Shown here: piece by piece, positions 46,365-54,229 of the stretch
Layout of the letters: every line of letters starts with the position of its first letter
Position numbering within the stretch: the stretch's first letter is position 1
NCBI RefSeq assembly: GCF_039414295.1
Contig: NZ_JBCITM010000017.1
Location: 1 to 64,000, forward strand
Direction: 5' to 3'
Length of the DNA stretch: 64,000 nucleotides
Source: Anoxynatronum sibiricum
GTDB taxonomy: Bacteria; Bacillota; Clostridia; Peptostreptococcales; Tindalliaceae
The notes under the pieces: generated by a model
Told to the model about the DNA's origin: nothing
What the model saw: the letters and a program-made list of their open reading frames with translations, nothing else
The model's database searches: none
Made by a program: the position numbers and the translations under genes

Positions 46365-46406
46365 AGAAATAGAGAATCATAGAAATAGAGAATCGTAGAA
46401 ATAGAG
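46365..46406. repeat. 16-bp tandem repeat, 2.6 copies
   Basis: AGAAATAGAGAATCAT, AGAAATAGAGAATCGT and AGAAATAGAG follow each other without gaps in the intergenic stretch after the YczE-like gene. Confidence 0.9.
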
Positions 46407-46461
46407 CAGAAGAGCAGTAGATAGATTTATAAGTGCATCAATAAACGGATCAACACATACA

Positions 46462-46505
46462 AAAGCACTGGTTTTCAGAAGACAACTTCTGGAACCAGTG
46501 CTTTC
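46462..46505. terminator. Bidirectional terminator between convergent genes
   Basis: AAAGCACTGGTT and CAGAAG pair with CTTCTG and AACCAGTGCTTT around a 4-base loop. It shares GCACTGGTTTTC with the hairpin at 49400. Confidence 0.85.
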
Positions 46506-46553
46506 GCTTATGAAATCATATCAAAAGATGGAAATCAGTCGTGGTCTCCTGCG

Positions 46554-48272
46554 CTACTCGCCCAAGGCCCAGGCAGCCGCATTTTTGCCGGCTTCACGAC
46601 CATAAGTCAACCCGATGGAGATGGATGAACCGGAGGAAGGATACTCCTGATAGTAGAAGGCGCTGTTGGCAACTTCACCGGCGGCATAAAGGCCGGGGAT
46701 AGGCTGATTATCGGTTTCAGCAAGCACTTCTGCCCTGGTATTGATTAACAGGCCGCCCATGGAGCCAATGGTGCTGGGCCGGGCTTCGACGGCATAGAAA
46801 GGCGCGTTGACAAGGCCGTCTCCCTGATCAAAGGCTGCCTGCAGCTTGGCAGCATCCATCCCCGCAGCTTCTGCCAGGGCTTCCACGGTGTCTGCCTGAT
46901 ACCCGTAGCCCCGGTCGATGGCAGGCTGAGCACTGTCTGCCCCAGTGGCATCGTAAAGGCCGTAGAAAAGATCATCTCCCACTTTCTTCATGTTCGTGTA
47001 GTTAATGGGATAATCTTTGCCCGGGGCAACGAAGGTGCCATCAGTTTGAACGTATAAGGGGGCAAACATGGCCGAAGCATTATATCCAGAATTTGGCAGG
47101 CTGCCATGAACAATCTGGAAGCCAATGGCGCCGTTTTTGAACTCTGTGGCGGCACCTGCTTCCATTCCCATGAGCAGGCCTTCACCCACATTGCCTTTGT
47201 TGGATAAGGGGAAGTCGCCGGCTGCAACGGGCATATACTGCTCTTTCAATGTTTCACTGGCATCAAAGCCACCGGTGGCCATCACTACAGCTTCTGAAGA
47301 GAAGGTATAGTTGGTATCGTTGGAAACTGCTCTGGCACCCTTCACAACGCCTTCTTCCATCAACAACTCAGTGGCCTTGATGCCTGTGAGGATGGTGACA
47401 CCCAGTCTGCGGGCTTCCTCTTCCAGGGGCTCAATCAAGGCGGAACCAATCATGAAGGTGCCGTCTTCGTACATGGAGAAATGAGCGCGGGGCTGGGGAG
47501 CAGTGCCTGCAGGCACATTCATCATCCAGTGAACACCGATGCTGTCCAGAAAAGCAATGGTGTCAATGGAGTTTTCTGCATAAAAGGAAATCAGCTCTCT
47601 TTCTGCTTTTTGTTCAGCCCGCTCCATGTAGTAATCCACCATGGGAGCCACATCGCTTTCATCCAGAGCGGCGTAAACGATGCCGGCCGAAATAATGGTG
47701 GAACCACCCACGATGTCTTGCTTCTCAATTAAAGTGACATCGGCACCGTTTTCAGCAGCGGAGATGGCAGCAGCAAAGCCGGCGGCACCGGCACCAATCA
47801 CCAACACGTCAGTTTCAAGGGCAACTTCTTCAACAGACGGTACTGTCGGTGCTGCAGTCAGTGATTCCGGAGCATTGGCCTGTCTCAGGGAATCAATGAC
47901 GGCTGCACGAAAGGCGGCAGTAGTTACCGTTGCACCTGAGATCAGGTCAACACCGGCAGTATTGGCGGCCAGCATGTTATCCTTCATCAATCGCAGGGCG
48001 ACACCGCCAACAGCTTCTGTTTCCTGGTATTCACCCAGTTCAATATCCAAAATCTCAGAATCGCTCACGGTGACAGCGATATCAAAATCACCATAAAATC
48101 CGCGGCAGACGGTTTCGTAAGTGCCGGCAGTCATGCCAGATTCCGGCACTTCAGCCGCAGGGTCTTCAGCCGGTGCCGGTGGTTCCTGTGATGCGGGCTG
48201 GCTGCAGCCCACTGCGAAAAGCAGTGCAAAGCAGAGAAGCAAAGAATAGATTTTCAATTGATTTTTTTTCAT
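46554..48272 (-). CDS. Lipoprotein FAD/FMN flavoreductase, fumarate-reductase/urocanate-reductase type
   Basis: This 572-residue exported flavoprotein has a lipobox (AVGC, about 20-23), an FMN-binding domain (about 48-130) with the flavin-attachment motif DLISGATVTT (covalent FMN by ApbE), and a flavocytochrome-c-type FAD domain from about 155 (VLVIGAGAAGFAAAISAAEN). It likely reduces an enoate, such as fumarate, urocanate or an aryl acrylate, as an extracellular electron acceptor. AGGAG is 9 bases upstream. A LysR regulator is divergent. The exact acceptor cannot be read from sequence. Confidence 0.9.
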   Translation of the reverse strand: MKKNQLKIYSLLLCFALLFAVGCSQPASQEPPAPAEDPAAEVPESGMTAGTYETVCRGFYGDFDIAVTVSDSEILDIELGEYQETEAVGGVALRLMKDNMLAANTAGVDLISGATVTTAAFRAAVIDSLRQANAPESLTAAPTVPSVEEVALETDVLVIGAGAAGFAAAISAAENGADVTLIEKQDIVGGSTIISAGIVYAALDESDVAPMVDYYMERAEQKAERELISFYAENSIDTIAFLDSIGVHWMMNVPAGTAPQPRAHFSMYEDGTFMIGSALIEPLEEEARRLGVTILTGIKATELLMEEGVVKGARAVSNDTNYTFSSEAVVMATGGFDASETLKEQYMPVAAGDFPLSNKGNVGEGLLMGMEAGAATEFKNGAIGFQIVHGSLPNSGYNASAMFAPLYVQTDGTFVAPGKDYPINYTNMKKVGDDLFYGLYDATGADSAQPAIDRGYGYQADTVEALAEAAGMDAAKLQAAFDQGDGLVNAPFYAVEARPSTIGSMGGLLINTRAEVLAETDNQPIPGLYAAGEVANSAFYYQEYPSSGSSISIGLTYGREAGKNAAAWALGE

Positions 48273-48487
48273 TCATATCATCTCCTGTCTTGATATAAAA
48301 ATAACATAAATATGTCGCCGAGGGAGTGTACACCTACTTATAAGCATATAACAGTTCTCTATTCAAGAAATGACATAAAAAGGGAACCCATTGACTTAAC
48401 AAGGTTTCAATGGTACGCTACACCTACTGTAGGTTCCTGCAAAAGGGAAAAGGTTTTCATAATGAAGTGGGATGAGGTGGGGATCGA
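48273..48487. promoter_or_regulatory. Divergent control region, flavoreductase and LysR
   Basis: The exact 10-mer TACACCTACT occurs at 48329-48338 and 48419-48428, 90 bp apart. The second copy is part of CCTACTGTAGG, an interrupted palindrome. These are candidate LysR sites. TTGACT at 48391 with TACGCT 17 bases later could be the LysR promoter. Confidence 0.55.
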
Positions 48488-49387
48488 ATGGATATTTTCA
48501 GCATGAAATGCTTTTTAAGCGTTGTCCGCCATCAGAATCTTTCCATGGCAGCAAAAGAAGTGTTTATTTCTCAACCGGCGATGAGTCAGAAAATCAATAT
48601 GATGGAAAAGGAAATGGGCGTTAAGCTCTTGCAAAGAAGCCGCCACAAGGTGGAAATGACCGAAGCGGGAACGCTTATCAGTGAAAAGTTCGTTCAAATA
48701 GTTACAGATTATGAGAATGTGATGATCCAGGCGCAAAAGCTGCACGCTGAAGGCAAAAACCATTTGGCCATCGGATACCACGGTCCTGTGGAATGGGCCA
48801 ATATTCATCAGCGTATTCGCGAATTTCACCAGCAGTACCCGGACATAGAAGTGGATGTTCATATCGGCGGTTGGGGCCAATTAACCCAGATGCTGCTTGG
48901 TGGAAGAATTGATGTTTTTTTCTCTGAGAAAAGGGAAATTGAAGAAATAGCCACAATTGAGAGCGTGTATTTATTTCGGGATTACTCGGCAGTGGCGGTT
49001 TCGAAGACCAATCCCCTTAATCGGTATCAGATGGTTGCACCAGAATCCTTAAACGGACAGAAAATCGTGATGAGCAATAATTCGGATGCAGAAAAAACAC
49101 TGAGAGCCATTAATAGAGGCCTTACGGAAGCCGGCCTTGATATGGAAAACGCAAAATTCGTGGATAAATATGAGACAGGGATTGCCATGGCATCGGCTGG
49201 CATGGGAGTCACACCCATTCCAAGATCCTTCAAAATAAAGGGGCATGAATCGGTTGCCTATGTGGACATTGACAGTGAACGGATGTACCTTGATTTTGTG
49301 CTTGCCTGGCAGAAAGGCAATGATAACCCCAATATTCATCTCTTTAAAGAGTTTTGTCAAAAACAGAATTGGACAGGTGACGAATAA
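48488..49387 (+). CDS. LysR-family transcriptional regulator
   Basis: This 299-residue regulator has the N-terminal winged helix (MDIFSMKCFLSVVRHQNLSM, FISQPAMSQKINMMEKEMG) and a substrate-binding domain (about 90-295). It is divergent from the lipoprotein flavoreductase and is its likely activator, responding to the acceptor molecule. GGTGGGG upstream gives a modest ribosome site. Confidence 0.9.
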   Translation: MDIFSMKCFLSVVRHQNLSMAAKEVFISQPAMSQKINMMEKEMGVKLLQRSRHKVEMTEAGTLISEKFVQIVTDYENVMIQAQKLHAEGKNHLAIGYHGPVEWANIHQRIREFHQQYPDIEVDVHIGGWGQLTQMLLGGRIDVFFSEKREIEEIATIESVYLFRDYSAVAVSKTNPLNRYQMVAPESLNGQKIVMSNNSDAEKTLRAINRGLTEAGLDMENAKFVDKYETGIAMASAGMGVTPIPRSFKIKGHESVAYVDIDSERMYLDFVLAWQKGNDNPNIHLFKEFCQKQNWTGDE

Positions 49388-49399
49388 TACTTGCCTAAT

Positions 49400-49443
49400 G
49401 GAGCACTGGTTTTCGGGAGAGTTTCCGATACCGGTGCTCTTTG
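49400..49443 (+). terminator. Terminator after the LysR gene
   Basis: GAGCACTGGT pairs with ACCGGTGCTC (one mismatch-tolerant pair), with an inner GGGA/TCC stem and a short T run. It resembles the terminator at 46462. Confidence 0.7.
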
Positions 49444-49522
49444 TGCTTGTTGCGATCGGGTGTTATTAAACAGCCAGCACTTCTTCATGAGAGGCGCTTC
49501 TTAATGACCAACAACACCGGTT

Positions 49523-50128
49523 TTATTCCACCGACAGTTCCCAGAGGTACAGTGACGCCACTGACCCATAGGGTGAGTATCTCTTTCGGTAGCGCTGAAA
49601 CTGTTCCTTTGATAACTGGTCCAGATCGTAGAGCTTCATCATGGCCCGGCGGATCGCCAGGTCATCATAGCTGATCACATCATAACGATGGAGAGAGAAG
49701 AGCAGTAACATTTCAGCCGTCCAGGGCCCGATGCCATGAAGGGATGACAATTGCTTAATCACCTGCTGATCACTCATAAAGTGGAGTTGGCTGAAATCAA
49801 CCTGACCCGTTGTCACCGCATCTGCGATGCCCCGAATGTAGCTGATCTTCTTGTGGGTGGTGCCGCATTTTTGAAGCACTTCCGGGTCTGTAGCCAGAAT
49901 GGTTTTAGGGGTCATGGTGCCGGTGATTTCCAGCAGTCGGGTCCACACCGTATCAGCCGCCTTACTGGATACCTGCTGGTTGATAATGCTGAACACCAGC
50001 GCTGTGAACACATCGGGCATTGTCTCCACTTCCAGTGGACCCATGCGGTCAATCACGTCGCCCAACCTGCGGTCTCTGCTTTTCAGGTAGTTCACTTCTT
50101 TCTCTCCATATCTAAAAACCGGTTTCAT
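49523..50128 (-). CDS. HhH-GPD DNA glycosylase (AlkA, 3-methyladenine glycosylase II type)
   Basis: This 201-residue base-excision-repair enzyme has the helix-hairpin-helix LSSLHGIGPWTAEMLLLF and the catalytic Asp in YDDLAIRRAM. It lacks the C-terminal Cys cluster of Nth/MutY, which favours AlkA-type removal of alkylated bases. The family N-terminal domain of E. coli AlkA is absent, as in the short bacterial forms. The ribosome site is weak. It is a single gene. Confidence 0.88.
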   Translation of the reverse strand: MKPVFRYGEKEVNYLKSRDRRLGDVIDRMGPLEVETMPDVFTALVFSIINQQVSSKAADTVWTRLLEITGTMTPKTILATDPEVLQKCGTTHKKISYIRGIADAVTTGQVDFSQLHFMSDQQVIKQLSSLHGIGPWTAEMLLLFSLHRYDVISYDDLAIRRAMMKLYDLDQLSKEQFQRYRKRYSPYGSVASLYLWELSVE

Positions 50129-50648
50129 AGGTTGTCACATCCCCGGATAATTAGTACATTCAACAGACTGACTTGTAATCGCATCATTGATTTTCCCCCC
50201 CATACTATTTACGCCACGCGTTGGTGTTCTCGCCACATTGATCATTCTCCCACATTGATCTTTCTCCCATGGATTTTTATCACATGGACCGTCTCTCTCT
50301 TATCAATTTACGGGTTCTCTTTGTATGTCTATCATCATCTGATATTAACAGGTTGTCAACTGTTTCCTGTTCCGGCTCAGTTCATTTTTATGAGTTTGAT
50401 TTTCAAACGGACACCGACGCTGAATCAGAAAGTGAATCAGAAAGCGAGTCTGACATTGAATCTGAGATTGAATCAGACATGGACGGTGAACCCGCCGAAG
50501 AATCACCGATAGCCGGTGGTGTAAACAGAAATTTACATAAAATTCATTTAAAATCAACGAAGTGATTTGGTGAATGTGGTACGTTGTTGAAGAAATACTC
50601 ATGCAAGCAGCAAGAAAAACACCCATGCAATGAAATGGAGGGTTTTCG
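50129..50648. other. Intergenic region before the Ugp/Mal-type operon
   Basis: No gene is supported. A frame from 50269 to 50565 encodes a Glu/Ser/Asp-repeat low-complexity chain with no ribosome site. CCACATTGATC-like repeats lie at about 50235-50270 and GAATCAGA-like repeats at about 50420-50480. Confidence 0.5.
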
Positions 50649-50741
50649 ATGGCGCATTTCATCAGAATGTTAGGTTCTGAACGAGAATATGCCTTTCATA
50701 TTTTTATCGGTGAACTTTCTGCCGCGTGGGGGCCTGTATAG
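50649..50741 (+). CDS. 30-residue leader peptide ORF
   Basis: The frame MAHFIRMLGSEREYAFHIFI... ends in GPV and TAG at 50739-50741. It has a strong ribosome site (GGAGGG at 50637-50642, 6 bases before the ATG). Its last codons (TGG GGG CCT) lie in the left arm of a hairpin that competes with sequestration of the next gene's ribosome site. No run of a single rare or regulatory amino acid stands out. It may be a regulatory upstream ORF or only a chance frame. Confidence 0.45.
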   Translation: MAHFIRMLGSEREYAFHIFIGELSAAWGPV

Positions 50742-50787
50742 ATAAACCCCTCCGGCGGTCTGATATCACAGAAAGACGGAGGGTTCT
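50721..50787 (+). promoter_or_regulatory. Candidate RNA switch hiding the permease ribosome site
   Basis: The segment CCCCTCCG (50747-50754) can pair upstream with GTGGGG (50726-50732), or downstream with CGGAGGG (50777-50783). The latter contains the ribosome site of the gene at 50788. The two pairings exclude each other. It matches no riboswitch class I recognise. Confidence 0.5.
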
Positions 50788-51657
50788 ATGGTCACGCGAA
50801 GTAAGTCACCCTATTTATTGCTATTTCCAACGATGACGCTATATGGTGTCTTTTTTGTCTTTCCCTTTCTGTACTCCCTGTTCATCAGTTTCAGTGAATG
50901 GCAGCTGCTGACAGGGGACATGACCTTTGTGGGGATTCAAAACTATCGACAGCTGGCGGGCAGCCACATCTTCAAAAAAGCCATCGGCAACACACTGATG
51001 TATGTGATGGCCACCATGCCGGTTTCCATGGTGCTGGGGCTGATGTACGCCCTTCTCATTGAACAGACTAAAAAAGCCAAGGCCCTGTACCGGTTTATAT
51101 TCTTCATCCCGGTGGTGATCTCGGTGGCGGCGGCCAGCCTGTCTTTCAGCCTGCTCTACAATGCCCGGCACGGTCTTATTAACCAGGTGCTGGCGCTGGT
51201 GGGAATTCAGGGGCCCAATTGGCTGAACGAATCAAAAAGTGCACTGCTGGCCCTGGTGATTCTGGGTATCTGGCAGTCTTTCGGCTACAATGTGATCCTG
51301 TTTATGGCAGGCATCCAGCAGCTGGATAAAGAACTCTATGAAGCAGCAGCCATCGACGGCCTCTCGCCTTTCACACGCCTGACCCGTCTCACGCTGCCTC
51401 TGTTATCTCCTGTCACCTTCTTTGTTTTTGTTATGACGACCCTGTCTTCCTTTCAGGTGTTTGCAACGGTGCAAATACTGACGATGGGTGGTCCCAACAA
51501 TGCCACCAACATGATGGTGTTTTTTGTCTGGCAGGAAGCCTTCAAGTTTTTCAATACCGGTCTGGCCACGGCGGCGGCCACAGTGCTGTTTGTGGCGATG
51601 ATGATTCTGACACTGGTGATGGTGCGCATTGTCCAGCGAAAGGTTCACTATCAGTAA
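50788..51657 (+). CDS. ABC importer permease 1 (MalF/UgpA family)
   Basis: This 289-residue membrane protein has six helices and the EAA loop EAAAIDGLSPFTRLTRLTLP. It partners the second permease downstream. The start follows GGAGGG, which lies in a hairpin arm. Sugars, oligosaccharides and glycerol-3-phosphate are the usual family substrates. Confidence 0.94.
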   Translation: MVTRSKSPYLLLFPTMTLYGVFFVFPFLYSLFISFSEWQLLTGDMTFVGIQNYRQLAGSHIFKKAIGNTLMYVMATMPVSMVLGLMYALLIEQTKKAKALYRFIFFIPVVISVAAASLSFSLLYNARHGLINQVLALVGIQGPNWLNESKSALLALVILGIWQSFGYNVILFMAGIQQLDKELYEAAAIDGLSPFTRLTRLTLPLLSPVTFFVFVMTTLSSFQVFATVQILTMGGPNNATNMMVFFVWQEAFKFFNTGLATAAATVLFVAMMILTLVMVRIVQRKVHYQ

Positions 51658-51767
51658 GGCGGTTTTATGACCAATCAAGAAAAAGGCGCGATCAGTTAAT
51701 AAGAGTTCATGATCAATCAAGAAGCATTCAGCATCACCACAAAATGAAACATCGAGGTGTTGACAAA

Positions 51768-52589
51768 ATGAACCAACATCGATTGACAGGCTGGTGGCTT
51801 CATGGCATTCTCATGATCACCGCCATCCTGGTACTGATTCCATTTCTTTGGATGGTCAGCATTTCCCTGTCGGACTACGGCGCTGTTTTTCAACGTTTCC
51901 TGCTGATTTTTCCCACTTCGGTCAGCCTGGAAGGGTACCGGCAGGTACTGGAAAATTCGCCGTTCATGCGCTGGTTTTTCAACAGTGTTTTTGTGGCCGG
52001 CTGCCTGACGATTGGGCAGCTGACTCTGGGAGTGCTGGCGGCTTATGCCTTTGCCCGGTATCGGTTCAAAGGCAGTGAACCACTGTTTTTCTTTGTCTTA
52101 TGTACCATGATGATTCCACCCCAGGCCATTCTTTTTCCCCTGTTTATGGTGATTAATGCCTTCGACTGGGTGAACACCTACCAGGGGGTCATCGTACCGC
52201 ATCTGGCCAGCGGCTATGCCATCTTTGTTTTGCGTCAGTTTTTTCTCCAGATTCCCAAAGAACTGGATGAAGCTGCCCGCATCGACGGTTGCCACGGTTT
52301 TCAAATTCTGTACCACGTGTACTTACGAAGTGCGGTGCCGGCCATTATTTCTGTCGGGCTGATTCAGCTGGTGCGTAACTGGAACGATTATTACTGGACA
52401 CTGGTGGTGCTGAGGGATTCTCAAAAGATGACCCTTCCCGTGGGCATTGTCGCTTTTCGTGACGAAACCCTGGTGCAGTGGGTCCCCACCATGGCTGCGG
52501 CCACTTTGTCGGTGTTGCCGGTGCTGGTGATTTATGTGCTGGGACAGCGGTATTTCGTTCAGAGTCATGTGCACAGTGGCATTAAGTAG
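51768..52589 (+). CDS. ABC importer permease 2 (MalG/UgpE family)
   Basis: This 273-residue membrane protein has six helices and the EAA loop DEAARIDGCHGFQILYHVYL. The ATG at 51768 has GAGGTG 8 bases upstream; the upstream ATG at 51744 is not supported. It forms the channel with permease 1. Confidence 0.93.
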   Translation: MNQHRLTGWWLHGILMITAILVLIPFLWMVSISLSDYGAVFQRFLLIFPTSVSLEGYRQVLENSPFMRWFFNSVFVAGCLTIGQLTLGVLAAYAFARYRFKGSEPLFFFVLCTMMIPPQAILFPLFMVINAFDWVNTYQGVIVPHLASGYAIFVLRQFFLQIPKELDEAARIDGCHGFQILYHVYLRSAVPAIISVGLIQLVRNWNDYYWTLVVLRDSQKMTLPVGIVAFRDETLVQWVPTMAAATLSVLPVLVIYVLGQRYFVQSHVHSGIK

Positions 52590-52596
52590 ACGGGAA

Positions 52597-52669
52597 ATCG
52601 ACTCAATCAACTAAAAATCAACTCAATCAACAAAAAAATCAACTCAATCAACTAAAAATCGACTCATTC
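52597..52669. repeat. 20/21-bp tandem repeat, about 3.6 copies
   Basis: Units of the type ATCAACTCAATCAACTAAAA start at 52597, 52617, 52638 and 52658. A second, looser set with TTTACGAG/GATACTT words runs from about 52685 to 52750. Both lie in the leader of the solute-binding gene. Confidence 0.85.
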
Positions 52670-52784
52670 CATTAGGCAATGGATCAATTTACGAGCCGCT
52701 TTACGAGACAATTTACGGGATACTTGATAGGATACTTTGCGGGATACTTTACCAATCCAACGAGATTAAAAGGAGTGTGTGACA

Positions 52785-54227
52785 ATGTTCTTTAAATATA
52801 GTAAAAATAGTAAGCATCTTAATAATCTTAAGCATAGTAATCATAGCAAGCATATCAAACAGATAGAGCCCCTTCGGCTGGCTGCAGTCATATTGGCAGT
52901 GACCCTGTTCCTGTCGGCCTGCACCTCGGGAACAGCTCAAAACCCAGCCAGCGACACCGCCCCCACCGGCAGTGCTGCAGGCACACCGGCACCGGCAGCT
53001 TCAACAGAACCGGTGAGCACTGAGCCCATCACCCTCACTTTTCTCCACGTTTTCTCCGGCCCCCGGGAAGAAGCCATGAATGAAATTGTGCAGGGCTTCA
53101 ACGATTCTCAGGAGCGGATTCGCGTGGAACACGAAATGGTGCCCGGCTGGTACGGCGGTCTTCTGGAGCAGCTGCAGACACTGGCGGTTGCCCGGCAGTT
53201 GCCAGATCTCACCATCATGGGACTCTCCAGTCACAATTTCATGAAAGAAGGCCTGGGGGCTGTCAGTGTGCAGCCTTACATTGAACAGGAGAGCACTGAT
53301 CTCAGCGATTTCTTCCCCAACATGCTGACCCTGGGTCAAGATGAAGAGGGAGAGCAGGCCGCCATGCCCTTTGCCATCAGCACGCCGCTGATCTATGTCA
53401 ACAAAGATCTGCTGCAGCAGGCAGGCATTGACTATGTGGATCAACCGGAAAGCTGGGAGCAAGTGCGGGAGTGGGCGAAAAAAGCGGCGCAGCCATCGGC
53501 AGATCTTGCAGGCATCGGGTTCCAGCTGGATTATGACACCTGGCAGTTTCAGACCCTGGTGGAATCTTTCGGAGGTCAAATGGCGTCACAGGAAACCCAA
53601 ACCATTCACTTCAATGATGAACCAGGGCAGCGGGTGATGGACTTCTGGCTCACCATGATGCATGAAGACGGCATCTATCCCAATATCAGCGGATCTGAAG
53701 CTGCCGAAAACTTTATCAACGGGTCGTCGGTCATGATCGTGGCCACCACAGGAAATCTGGTGAACTTCACCGAAAATGCCGCTTTTGATTTGGGCATCAT
53801 GCTGCTGCCCAAATATGACAATATGACCAATCGCAACCCCCGCCGTGTTCCCGCAGGCGGAAGCAATCTCTATATCATGCCTTCTGACCCCGAGCGGGAA
53901 GCCGCCGCCTGGGAATTTATCAAATACGCCACATCGCCAGAGGCGGGGGCCATCATCGTGGAGAAAATGGGCTATATGGCTGCCCGAAAAAGCCTCATCG
54001 AGCCAGACGGGTTGCTGGCGGCATACATGACCGCCAATCCCCAGGCCACCCGGTCTTACGATCAGGTGGAAGACCTGGGCAACTGGTACAACTGGCCGGG
54101 AGTCCATGGTGCCCGAATTGACAGCATCATGCTGGATGCCTTTGCCGCTGCGTTTCTGAAAGAGAAAACCGGCGAAGAGGCCCTCGATGGTGCCGCAGAA
54201 GAAGTCAGACACATACTGGGGTGGTAG
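52785..54227 (+). CDS. ABC importer solute-binding lipoprotein (UgpB/MalE-like)
   Basis: This 480-residue receptor has an unusual basic N-terminus (repeats of K/N/H/S, about 2-28) before the hydrophobic segment and lipobox (LSAC, about 42-45). A Ser/Thr/Pro/Ala linker and the family 1 binding domain follow (ITLTFLHVFSGPREEAMNEI, IPYxxN-type contacts). AAGGAG is 9 bases before ATG 52785. The next gene overlaps its end by coupling. Substrate is inferred from the neighbouring nucleotidase to be a phosphorylated compound or a nucleoside-containing one. Confidence 0.9.
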   Translation: MFFKYSKNSKHLNNLKHSNHSKHIKQIEPLRLAAVILAVTLFLSACTSGTAQNPASDTAPTGSAAGTPAPAASTEPVSTEPITLTFLHVFSGPREEAMNEIVQGFNDSQERIRVEHEMVPGWYGGLLEQLQTLAVARQLPDLTIMGLSSHNFMKEGLGAVSVQPYIEQESTDLSDFFPNMLTLGQDEEGEQAAMPFAISTPLIYVNKDLLQQAGIDYVDQPESWEQVREWAKKAAQPSADLAGIGFQLDYDTWQFQTLVESFGGQMASQETQTIHFNDEPGQRVMDFWLTMMHEDGIYPNISGSEAAENFINGSSVMIVATTGNLVNFTENAAFDLGIMLLPKYDNMTNRNPRRVPAGGSNLYIMPSDPEREAAAWEFIKYATSPEAGAIIVEKMGYMAARKSLIEPDGLLAAYMTANPQATRSYDQVEDLGNWYNWPGVHGARIDSIMLDAFAAAFLKEKTGEEALDGAAEEVRHILGW

Positions 54228-54229
54228 GC

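Noticed and set aside
50269..50565. 98-codon frame rich in Glu, Ser and Asp
   Set aside because: It has no ribosome site, starts in an arbitrary position, and its repeats mirror simple DNA repeats rather than a protein domain.
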